Positions 8,500 to 16,566 of a stretch of 64,000 nt of DNA are shown one piece after another. The first letter of the stretch is position 1. Every line of letters starts with the position of its first letter. The position numbers and the translations under genes were made by a program. This stretch comes from Verrucomicrobiota bacterium JB023 (GTDB taxonomy: Bacteria; Verrucomicrobiota; Verrucomicrobiia; Verrucomicrobiales; Akkermansiaceae), in NCBI GenBank assembly GCA_030673895.1, contig JAUTCR010000044.1, forward strand, positions 55,697 to 119,696, in the 5' to 3' direction. Below the pieces are notes generated by a model. The model had not been told where the DNA came from. It did no database searches and saw only the letters and a list, made by a program, of their open reading frames with translations.

Positions 8500-11400
8500 T
8501 TAACGTTGAACGGCTCCTTCGGGAGTCATGAGGAAGAGGTAGAGAGCCAGCTTCACCCGGCCCTCGTGATCAGTGGGGTCGGCTGCATCCAGAGCCTCCA
8601 GGATGGTTGCTCGATTGGCAGAGGTAAGCTGCCCTCCGCAACAGAGGAGATTGAGCTGATCGACGAGAAGCTCATGATTGGAGGCGAGGTCAAGAAGCCC
8701 CGCATAGTTCGGAGGGAAATGATAAGTGTTATAGTAGGAGAACCCGTCGTCGAGGATCGTCCAGAGGGTATTGGGAAGTGAAACGGCAGAGTAGCTATTG
8801 AGGATCTCAAAGGCGGGACCATACAGCCCGGCCTCGGTGAGCACTCCCGGGGGGGAGTGGTCGGGACGGAAGAAGTTGAAGACGCTGGGGGAATACAAAG
8901 GTGCCTGGAAGGTCCTGCCGGCAAAGAGGGAGTCATCCCGCCATTGTAACTTTTCGTAGCCATCGAAGTTGGTAAGGCGGGCCAGGTGCATCGTCCGGAT
9001 AACGGGCTCCCTGAGAAGACCGTAATCGGAGGCCAGGCGGTGCACGCTGGGGTCGCGCGCCTCGGGGTCCATGAGGATGGCTTTGATGACCGCGCCGAGG
9101 TCGCCGGTTTCGCCCGCTCCATTATCACTGAAAACGGCCGAAACACGGGCCACATAGGCTGGCGAAGGATTCGAGGTGACCAGGAACTGGATGAGGCTCT
9201 TGCTGACGAAGGGGGCGCAGGTGGGATGCTCGACCAGGTGGCTGATGGCGTCGCGGACGTCGCGGAGAGCATTCTCCCTCGTCGGCACCCGGGCAGGCAG
9301 GGTGTAGCCGTCTAACAATACCTTTTCTCCAAAGTCATGATAACGGTCATGCATCGTCATCGGGACGGCGAAGTCGTTGTCCTGCCAGCCTCCTTCGCCC
9401 CAAGGATTCCCCCCATACCAGAAGCCGGTCATGACGCGAGCCATGTTCGTGATCTCGTCATTGGTGTAGGTCGGGATCGGTTGGCCCTCCCCATCAAGCT
9501 GGCGGGTGCCATCCGGGTTGAGTTTCCATAGTCCGATGGCAAACAACTGCATCACCTCCCGGGCGTAGTTTTCATCCGGGTAGCGATTGATCTCCGGGGC
9601 GGGCGGCTGGTTCCCGAGATGGGAGAGGTAGCGGCCCATGACGGGGTGGCGGGTGACCTCGAAGAGCAGATCCTCGTAGGAACCAAAGGCATGTTCGACG
9701 AAGAGATCGTAGAAGGTTGCGAGCCCTTCGATTCGATTCGTAATGTTGGCATCGCGGCGACTCACCACGATGATCTCGCTCAGGGCGAAGGCGACCCGCT
9801 GGCGCAGCTGATCCTCACCATTGATGGCGGCGCGGGCGAAGATGGTCTGAATGTTAGAGCCGTCCAGGTAATCGTATTCGTCGGAGTAGCTATAATCGCC
9901 ACGGGTGCGGGCTCCGAAGAAATCGGCGAGGAAGACTTCGACCACTCCATGATGGAAGGTCGCAGGGACGTCGTCGATCTGATGGTCGATCCAGCCTTCG
10001 ATGCCTAGCGCGCGGACGCTGCCTATCTCATCAAGAGTCGGGCCAAAGCTGGCCTGCATGAGGAGGCGGGCGGCTTGGCTACGGGTCGGCATTTGAGCGT
10101 CAGGCTCTCCCCAGGTTTCCAGATAGTTGACCAAGTCGCCCGAGAGCTCTCCGTCCAAAATTCCATCGCGATCGGTGTCCACCGGGACCGGCAGTTGGGC
10201 CGAGTGCGCGACGGTGAAGTCCAGCCCCAGAGCGGCTTCGATCCAGTCCGGCAGTTGGTCGGCATCTCCATCGAGATTGGTCACCCGGGTGCGATAGAAG
10301 GAAGCAGGGCTGGAGGGCTCGAGGAGTGCTGAAGTCGTGCCGAAGGGGAGGTCGATGTCTTGCCAGGCTGTTTCTGGGCCGAGGGATGATGCGGCTTGCA
10401 GAGCGGTGGATTTGAAAGGAGGGGCGGTCCAGTTTAGGTGAATTGAGTTGTTCGTCTCAAGTAGGCTGAGGAAGACGCCGGATTCGGCATCGAAGGGGTT
10501 GGTTCCTGCTTGTCCCTCGATCTCGTTGGTGAGGCCGTCATTGTCAGGGTCGAGCTGTGCGTGGCCGGCCGGGATTCCGTAAAGGATTTGCCAAATGTCC
10601 GGTAGGCCGTCGCGGTCCGCGTCGCCCTCAAACTGCCCGCCCGAGAAGAGGTAGGGAGGCACGCTGTCGCTATCCAAGGGATCGGAGAGGCGCGAGAGCT
10701 CCAGCAGGTCGGAGACGGAGTCGGCATCGCTATCCGCGAGTAGAGGGTTGGTGCCCCGGAGGTATTCTTCGCGATTGGTCAGCCCATCTCCGTCCTCGTC
10801 ATCGGTTGCATCCGCCGCGTCTGAGGGATTGAGATGGTGAGCGGTTTCCCATTGGTCCGGCATGCCGTCGTCGTCTTGGTCGGCATGGGCTACGAAGGCG
10901 GGCAAGGTCTCCAGAGGCGTGGCGCTCAGATAGGCGCTGAGGCTGCTTGAGGAGCTGAGCCCTGCCGCGCCGGTCCCGTTCTCGAACGTTCCCCAAACCG
11001 CGCTACCGTCGAGAATGGTGGCATCAGGCGTGGTCGTGTAGGTCTCGGTATAGACGGTTTCTCCGCTGGTTTGATTGATGAGGGAAAAGGTGGTGGTCCA
11101 GTGGCTTTCTGCGGGACTGGCCTCCACGCGGAAGGCGAGGAGGTCCGAGATGTCGTGAGTCCCATAGCCGGAGAAGCCGAGGGCGTGGGTGAAGGACTCA
11201 TCGTAGTGGCTGGACCAGATGTCCCAGCCCTCCGTTCGCACGAAGGCTCCATTGACATGGCTATGAAATCGCACTCCGAGCGTTTCTCCCTGTCGAAGGA
11301 GAGTCAGGCGGAGTGGGCGCCAGGATTCGTGTGCTTCATTGCGGACGTAGACCTCGGCAAGTTCCCGGGTGGTGTTGCTGTCAGTGACGCCGGGCGTGGT

Positions 11401-13434
11401 GTGGTCCCAAACAAGCTGAATGTCACCAACTTCCCAAAAGAAGCCGTTGCTGTCAGCCTGTGAAGGAATGGGCGGGAGACTGTGCGATGCGGAAGTGGGG
11501 TCCGTCTGCTGCACGCGTTCGATCTTGTCGGATTGACCGTCAAGGTCGCTATCGCTCAGCAAGGGATTGGAGAAGAAGAGTGAGTCGACCTCGTCACCGT
11601 CAGCCAGACCGTCTCCATCGGAGTCACCGAAGAGAGGGTTGGTTCCTGTGTTACTAGGGTCGACGTAGTTATTGGTGCCGGTTTCCACCAGGTCACTGAG
11701 GCCATCGCCATCGGTATCAGCCAGCTTGGGGTTCGTCCCGCGCTCGAATTCCTGTAGGTTGCTCAAGCCATCTCCATCGGGATCGTCTGAAGCGTTGGGA
11801 GCCGCCAGTGGTGTTCGATGCAGGATTTCCCAATAATCGGGGAGGCCGTCCTCATCGTGGTCGGATTCATTGTCGATGATTTGGATGGCGGCAATGCCGG
11901 CATGAGCTTCGGAAGTGAGCTCGATGGTATGCGACGCGCCGGTGAGGTTGCGGAGATGGAGAACGTTGGCCTTGGGGGCGGAGTGATTGGAGGCCGTGTA
12001 ATCGTTCACGACGAAATCCCGGAAGGGAGCAACGCCGAGAGCGAGACGATCGAGAGGGTCGCCTCCGTCAAGACTGACGTGAGCGGTGGGGCCGTAATAG
12101 CGACCGCTCAGGTAGATCAGGATGTCGTGATTGGGGTAAGGGATGTTAGAGAGTGTTACCGTAGCAGGGTGTCCCTGCTTGGGTGTGAGGTATTGGGATA
12201 GTAGGTCGGCTGTCGAGTTGCCAGCATTGTGATTGTAGAGAGCCCCGTTGTGCTGGAAGGTGAAGGTTAAGGCCGTGGCCTCGCCGGTGGAATTAACGAG
12301 AGTCGCTGGAGTGGGGGAGAGAATGACGGACTGGTCGCCGGAGAGGGGAGGCTCCCCGGTCGCGGTGCCCCAGTGGCGGAGCGGAACGGTGTGATTCCAA
12401 TTCGTCTGGGGAATCCAGCCATTGGGGGCGGAGGGGCTCCAAGGGACACTGGCGAAGTAATCGCCGCTGGTGAAGTTGATGCCGATGCTCCCCGGCCACG
12501 AGGGAGGAGTGCTGGTAGGGTCCAGCGGATTGTATCCCGTCATCATCTCCCAGCCGTCGGGGGCTCCATCGTCGTCGCTGTCGCTCAGATGAGCAGAGCT
12601 TTCACTCTCCTCTCCATCCAAAAGCCCGTCGCCGTCGGTGTCAGCTACGAGAGGATCAGTGAGCGTCTCGTAGCCATCAAGCAGCCCGTCGCCATCGCTA
12701 TCCGGCAGTCGGGGGTCGGTGTGGGCCAAGAACTCGGCAAGGTTGTCCGAACCATCTTGATCGGGATCACTGCTGGCATCCTCGGCCTGGCTGTCGTCGA
12801 GGAGATGGTCCCGCTCCCACCAGAGGGGGATCCCGTCGTCGTCATCATCAGTGAGCGCTGTCGAGTCGACCCAGAGGGAGACGAAGTCGATGGAGAGCCA
12901 GGAGGATGGGGTGGTGCCAATCCGCTCAATGGTCAGCGTGTTGGGGCCGGGGTTCAGCGAAGCATCGGAGCCATCGAAGAAGAACTCGAAGTCTTCGTAT
13001 TCGTCAAATTCCGGAGTCACATGAATGACCTCTCCATTGAGGAGGAAGCGGACGATGTTGCTGGCTTCGCCTTGGCTCGAGCCGGTCCAGAGGAATCCTG
13101 TTTCCAAGCGAAAGCGGGCGGTCGAGCTGGCTTCTTCTTCTGTCAGGGGGAAGTGAATGACGACCGACGGGTCAGACGAGGTGATCGCCCGCTCAAAGTT
13201 CTCTTCCGCTTCATTCTCGGAGAGAACACCGATCGGTGACGGATACTCTCCGGCAAGATAGAAGTGGTCGTCTAGGGTGGCGGGACTGCCGGGAGCCTCA
13301 TCGGGGTGGAAATTTTCTTGCGAAAAAGGCGACGACTGGCCGTCTTCCGACCCGATTTCCCAGAGATGGATCTCCTGGGCATTGGCCGGAACGATTCCGA
13401 AGGCCGCAACGGCCAGATAGCGGAAGGATTTCAT
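8500..13434 (-). CDS. Giant secreted DUF1800 protein with thrombospondin type 3-like calcium repeats
   Basis: A 1644-residue protein with a signal peptide (MKSFRYLAVAAFGIVPANAQ). Roughly residues 25-190 form a beta-rich domain. Several clusters of Asp-rich repeats of the DSDGDGLLDG / DTDGDGLSD type follow (about residues 200-300, 520-650, 840-940 and 1040-1090), characteristic of thrombospondin type 3-like Ca-binding linkers and interspersed with beta-sandwich-like segments (for example VNDYTASNHSAPKANVLHLRN). The last 480 residues or so are the DUF1800 domain: AARLLMQASFGPT, WIDHQIDDVP, QLRQRVAFALSEIIVVS, NYAREVMQLFAIGLWKLN, TGFWYGG, FVSKSLIQFLVTSNPS, FNFFRPDHSPPG. Typical DUF1800 proteins are 450-600 residues, so about two thirds here is added exoskeleton. 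It is upstream of DUF1501 in the same operon. Confidence 0.93.
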   Translation of the reverse strand: MKSFRYLAVAAFGIVPANAQEIHLWEIGSEDGQSSPFSQENFHPDEAPGSPATLDDHFYLAGEYPSPIGVLSENEAEENFERAITSSDPSVVIHFPLTEEEASSTARFRLETGFLWTGSSQGEASNIVRFLLNGEVIHVTPEFDEYEDFEFFFDGSDASLNPGPNTLTIERIGTTPSSWLSIDFVSLWVDSTALTDDDDDGIPLWWERDHLLDDSQAEDASSDPDQDGSDNLAEFLAHTDPRLPDSDGDGLLDGYETLTDPLVADTDGDGLLDGEESESSAHLSDSDDDGAPDGWEMMTGYNPLDPTSTPPSWPGSIGINFTSGDYFASVPWSPSAPNGWIPQTNWNHTVPLRHWGTATGEPPLSGDQSVILSPTPATLVNSTGEATALTFTFQHNGALYNHNAGNSTADLLSQYLTPKQGHPATVTLSNIPYPNHDILIYLSGRYYGPTAHVSLDGGDPLDRLALGVAPFRDFVVNDYTASNHSAPKANVLHLRNLTGASHTIELTSEAHAGIAAIQIIDNESDHDEDGLPDYWEILHRTPLAAPNASDDPDGDGLSNLQEFERGTNPKLADTDGDGLSDLVETGTNNYVDPSNTGTNPLFGDSDGDGLADGDEVDSLFFSNPLLSDSDLDGQSDKIERVQQTDPTSASHSLPPIPSQADSNGFFWEVGDIQLVWDHTTPGVTDSNTTRELAEVYVRNEAHESWRPLRLTLLRQGETLGVRFHSHVNGAFVRTEGWDIWSSHYDESFTHALGFSGYGTHDISDLLAFRVEASPAESHWTTTFSLINQTSGETVYTETYTTTPDATILDGSAVWGTFENGTGAAGLSSSSSLSAYLSATPLETLPAFVAHADQDDDGMPDQWETAHHLNPSDAADATDDEDGDGLTNREEYLRGTNPLLADSDADSVSDLLELSRLSDPLDSDSVPPYLFSGGQFEGDADRDGLPDIWQILYGIPAGHAQLDPDNDGLTNEIEGQAGTNPFDAESGVFLSLLETNNSIHLNWTAPPFKSTALQAASSLGPETAWQDIDLPFGTTSALLEPSSPASFYRTRVTNLDGDADQLPDWIEAALGLDFTVAHSAQLPVPVDTDRDGILDGELSGDLVNYLETWGEPDAQMPTRSQAARLLMQASFGPTLDEIGSVRALGIEGWIDHQIDDVPATFHHGVVEVFLADFFGARTRGDYSYSDEYDYLDGSNIQTIFARAAINGEDQLRQRVAFALSEIIVVSRRDANITNRIEGLATFYDLFVEHAFGSYEDLLFEVTRHPVMGRYLSHLGNQPPAPEINRYPDENYAREVMQLFAIGLWKLNPDGTRQLDGEGQPIPTYTNDEITNMARVMTGFWYGGNPWGEGGWQDNDFAVPMTMHDRYHDFGEKVLLDGYTLPARVPTRENALRDVRDAISHLVEHPTCAPFVSKSLIQFLVTSNPSPAYVARVSAVFSDNGAGETGDLGAVIKAILMDPEARDPSVHRLASDYGLLREPVIRTMHLARLTNFDGYEKLQWRDDSLFAGRTFQAPLYSPSVFNFFRPDHSPPGVLTEAGLYGPAFEILNSYSAVSLPNTLWTILDDGFSYYNTYHFPPNYAGLLDLASNHELLVDQLNLLCCGGQLTSANRATILEALDAADPTDHEGRVKLALYLFLMTPEGAVQR

Positions 13435-13537
13435 GGCAAAGGGGGGGACCAGCCTCCGGTGTGCCAGAAAGAAGAAATTTCACCAAGCTGAAAAATCAAT
13501 TCAACTTGGTGGTTCGGTGCCTGTAGCGCAGCCGAAA

Positions 13538-15082
13538 TTATTCCCCGGACTGGCGTAAGGCCTTACGGTGAAGGACTTCTTTGACCGCCTCATAGCAATT
13601 AATGAGACCATGGCCGGTTTCATAGTCGACGCCCGCGGGCCCGACATCACTCGCCGTCGAGGTGATGATCTCCTTGAGGTCCCATGGCAGCAGATCGGGA
13701 TCCGCGGAGAGCATGAGCGCGATGGTGCCGCAGAACATGGGGCCGGCGTAGGAATTCCCGTAGAGAAGACCCTCGTGCATGCTGCCATCGGGGAATTGGC
13801 CGGGGACGGCGGCGTTGAAAGCGCAGACCTCGGGCTTTTGGACGATACCGTCCTGATAATGCTCCAGATCCCACTCCACCGGTCCAACGCAGGAGAAATC
13901 GGTTTTGCTGAGGTCTTGCTGAACTCCAGCGGCGGCGAAGACCGCGTTGGGGATGCTCTGCGGAATATTCATGAGGTAAGGGAATTCCTCATGTCGGGCG
14001 ATGTTGCCCGCTCCAGAGACAAAGAAGAGGCCGCAGAAGTTGCCGTGCTCCATCACCTTGCGCCAATGCGAGCGATACTCGCCAAAGTGGCGGCGGGAGA
14101 AGCTCATGCTGTAGGTGTCCGCGCCCTGCTCGATGGCCCACTCCACGGATTGCTCAATGCCGCCCTGATTGATGAGGCCGGCCCAGCGGCTCAAGGGGGC
14201 CACGCCACATTGCTTGGAGCCCTTGCCATCTCCGGTGCCGCTGACGATGTTCGCGCAGCTGGTTCCGTGGAGGATGGTGCGCTTCTTGGGGTCGCCATCG
14301 AAGGGGCGGGTATAGAGTGCTGCTTGACCTTGGTCAAAATTGTAGCCGTGGACGTCATCGATGTATCCGTTGCCGTCGTCATCGATGCCATTGCCTTCAA
14401 TCTCGCCGGGATTGCGATAAACGCTCCGGGCCAAGTGATCGGTGATGATGAAGTTCTTGTCGTGAATGACATTGAGCGTGCCTTGGCCCGCGACGCCGAA
14501 CTCACGCCAGACTCGGTCGGCCTGGAGCTTGGAAATATACCAGGGGAAATTCTCTTGGTCGGGGGTCTCCAAGGGAGGGAGGGCGGGAATCTCCGGAGCC
14601 TCCGGGAGCTCGCCCCGCCGGAGCCGGGGCGGCGGGCGGAGAAAGACCTTCCGAATGTGGGGGATGCGAGCGAGAGCAAAGACGTCCTCGTATCGCATCG
14701 TGCAGGAGAAGCCATTGATGATCCAATGGCGCTGCAGCTCGCTGAGGACACCACGCTCCTGGAGGTGATCCAGGTCGTCCTTAGCGGCGAGGTAGGATTC
14801 CTCGCTTTGTTCTTTGAGCGCTGCGATCACCGCTTGGCGAAGTTCGCGTCGCCCGGTTTGGTCGAATTCCTCGGCGCGGCGTTGATAGCCCTCCCCGTCG
14901 CCCAAGAGCTGCTTATCGAACCAAACTGTGACGCGCAGGGGGGCTTCCCGATCGTCGAGTTTCTTAGGCAGGGGAGAGATCCAGATGCCTGTGCCTTGCA
15001 GGCTCTCCATGGGCACGTCCACCGCGGGAAGGGAGGCGTGGAGCAGAGCGAATGTGGTGAGAAGTGTCCTGAGAGTGGTCAT
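13538..15082 (-). CDS. Secreted S8 family serine peptidase (subtilase)
   Basis: A 514-residue protein with an N-terminal signal peptide (MTTLRTLLTTFALLHASLPA). An inhibitor-like propeptide region is followed by the catalytic domain. The triad candidates are Asp in GTLNVIHDKNF, His in TILHGTSCANIVSGTG, and Ser in GNSYAGPMFCGTIALML (equivalent to the GTSMAAP block). The oxyanion Asn is seen in FVSGAGNIA. The Ca-loop-like segment GIDDDGNGYIDDVHGYNF is typical of many bacterial subtilases. It lies 103 bases upstream of the DUF1800 gene in the same direction, so it may process the operon's exported products (inference). Confidence 0.9.
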   Translation of the reverse strand: MTTLRTLLTTFALLHASLPAVDVPMESLQGTGIWISPLPKKLDDREAPLRVTVWFDKQLLGDGEGYQRRAEEFDQTGRRELRQAVIAALKEQSEESYLAAKDDLDHLQERGVLSELQRHWIINGFSCTMRYEDVFALARIPHIRKVFLRPPPRLRRGELPEAPEIPALPPLETPDQENFPWYISKLQADRVWREFGVAGQGTLNVIHDKNFIITDHLARSVYRNPGEIEGNGIDDDGNGYIDDVHGYNFDQGQAALYTRPFDGDPKKRTILHGTSCANIVSGTGDGKGSKQCGVAPLSRWAGLINQGGIEQSVEWAIEQGADTYSMSFSRRHFGEYRSHWRKVMEHGNFCGLFFVSGAGNIARHEEFPYLMNIPQSIPNAVFAAAGVQQDLSKTDFSCVGPVEWDLEHYQDGIVQKPEVCAFNAAVPGQFPDGSMHEGLLYGNSYAGPMFCGTIALMLSADPDLLPWDLKEIITSTASDVGPAGVDYETGHGLINCYEAVKEVLHRKALRQSGE

Positions 15083-15546
15083 GCGACGAGAGAACTAAGA
15101 AGAAAACGTGCCCAAAAAAGGGACAGAGCGAACGTATCAACGTCGGCTTGTGACCGACCAGCTTCTTTGCTGGCGGAGTCCGATGGCCGGCGCCTTGCCG
15201 CGCTTCTCAAAGGCGGCGAATGAAGTCAACGAGGCCTATTGCAGCGTTTCTTTCTCCTCCTGTGGCTTTTCGACCAGCTCACTGCTTTCGTAGGCGGAGG
15301 CCTTTGCGGCATTCTCGCGGGTCACCACGATGGAGCACAAGATTCCACAGAATGACATGAGGAGAAGAAGTTTCATTAATCGAGAAAAGAGAGGTGAACA
15401 CGAGCTGCGGGCAAGCCAGCGGCCTTGCTAGAAGCAGCACCCGCGCCAAGTTGTTAGGAAAAGTCTCGATTTTGAAGATAAATTGAGTTTCTTGACTAAA
15501 TTGTCACAGCGATCGCATGTGGCCCGTCTTCAGCGACGAGCCCGGG
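15083..15546. other. Gene-poor interval of about 460 bases with one small peptide gene
   Basis: Between the subtilase start and the nucleotidyltransferase end I see only one plausible small gene (15236-15376, minus). The left part holds two short dyads (GTCGG/CCGAC at 15142-15158 and CCAGC/GCTGG at 15158-15173) without a U tract. The right part is AT-richer near 15475-15520 (CTCAATTTATCTTC on the minus strand), which could contain a promoter for the subtilase operon or the small gene. No tRNA or known riboswitch fold was recognised. Confidence 0.5.
15236..15376 (-). CDS. Small signal-peptide-bearing peptide (46 residues)
   Basis: The minus strand from the ATG at 15376 encodes 46 residues starting MKLLLLMSFCGILCSIVVT, a good signal-peptide or membrane-anchor sequence, followed by a charged tail (ESSELVEKPQEEKETLQ) and a TAG stop. 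It is too short for most gene callers. No Shine-Dalgarno is visible, but many genes in this window lack one. No family is recognised. It lies upstream of the subtilase operon in the same direction and could be cotranscribed. Coding status is uncertain. Confidence 0.4.
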   Translation of the reverse strand: MKLLLLMSFCGILCSIVVTRENAAKASAYESSELVEKPQEEKETLQ

Positions 15547-16461
15547 CTAGAGATCGGAATCAAGATGTTGGCCTTCAATCAGCTTCGGAGAATGGACAAT
15601 ACAGCGCTCCAAGCGTGAGGAGGGCGCCACGCGGGTGCCTGGCCAGAGAATGCAATCGGTGAGAGTCACTTGATCACCAATCACGCAACCTGGACCGACC
15701 CAACTGTTGGTGACTGTGGCGGAGGGCGCAATCTCGGCCTCGGGATGAATGGGCGGCGTGTCGAGAGGGCAGGGGATCTCTCCGCCGATGCCATGGGTTT
15801 CGAGGTAAGCATCGCGCGTCCCGAGGTCGAGCCAGTGGCCGGGGTCCGCGTGATAGGCTCCGAGCTGACCCTGCTTGGCGAGCTCCAAGAAGGCCAGGAT
15901 GATGGAGACCTTCTCATTGGCTGGGATGAGGTCGAGGATCTCAGGGTCGATACAGTAAATGCCGGTGAATTGATGGCTTCCTTCCGCGATACCCAACATC
16001 TTGCGGATATCGATGATGCGGCGGCCGTCGAGGGCAATGTGTTTGCCGGGGCCCTCCGCGCGCACGGCCAGGGTCGCCACGTTGTTGGAGGCCAAGTGAC
16101 CGGTGATTAGCTTGTCGATGCGGATATTGGTCAGGATATCGCCGTTATAGATCAGGATGCTTTCTCCGGAGATGAAGTCGGCGATATTCTTGATTCCGCC
16201 TCCGGTCTCGAGGAGGTCGGCCTCGTGGTAAAAGTGGAGTCGGGCCCCCCGGTAGGTGCTATCCGGGAAGGTCTTCTGCCATTCCTCATGAAGGTGATGG
16301 GTATTGATGGCGACCTCCGAGATGCCGGCAGAGATCAGGTGATCAAGCGCATGGGTGGCTAGCGGGCGATGAAAGACTGGCACCAAGGGCTTGGGGGTGG
16401 TGTTGGTGAGGGGGCGGAGACGGGTGCCCAGTCCGGCTCCCAGGAGGAAAGCTTTGGTCAT
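15547..16461 (-). CDS. Sugar-phosphate nucleotidyltransferase (GDP-mannose / NDP-sugar pyrophosphorylase type)
   Basis: About 304 residues. The N-terminal Rossmann-like nucleotidyltransferase domain is clear: MTKAFLLGAGLGTRLRPLT (the G-x-G-x-R-x-x-P-x-T signature), then PKPLVPVFHRPL, AINTHHLHEEW, ETGGGIKN, and ILIYNGDILTNI with the metal-binding Asp. The C-terminal third has left-handed-beta-helix-like hexapeptides (AEIAPSATVTNSWVGPGCVIGDQVTLTDC, cited in part). It probably joins a sugar-1-phosphate to a nucleotide for cell-envelope glycans. The start at 16461 is preceded by AGGG and gives the canonical N-terminus; a 12-residue upstream extension lacks homology. Homologues beside a kinase are MurNAc-1-P uridylyltransferase (MurU), which is an alternative identity. 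Confidence 0.88.
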   Translation of the reverse strand: MTKAFLLGAGLGTRLRPLTNTTPKPLVPVFHRPLATHALDHLISAGISEVAINTHHLHEEWQKTFPDSTYRGARLHFYHEADLLETGGGIKNIADFISGESILIYNGDILTNIRIDKLITGHLASNNVATLAVRAEGPGKHIALDGRRIIDIRKMLGIAEGSHQFTGIYCIDPEILDLIPANEKVSIILAFLELAKQGQLGAYHADPGHWLDLGTRDAYLETHGIGGEIPCPLDTPPIHPEAEIAPSATVTNSWVGPGCVIGDQVTLTDCILWPGTRVAPSSRLERCIVHSPKLIEGQHLDSDL

Positions 16462-16566
16462 CGGCCCTAAATTGGAGGAAGCCCTCCCGTTTGCCACCCT
16501 TAAAGTGAGCGATTGGGTTCTTGATAGAGTTGCCAGTGATTACTCGTAATCGGGTCCACTTTTTCG

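Noticed and set aside
13553..13567. CGTAAGGCCTTACG palindrome as a terminator
   Set aside because: It lies inside the end of the subtilase coding sequence (HRKALRQ) and has no T run.
13568..15223. 551-codon plus-strand open frame
   Set aside because: It lies wholly antisense to the subtilase gene, whose catalytic motifs are clear; it is a GC-rich shadow frame.
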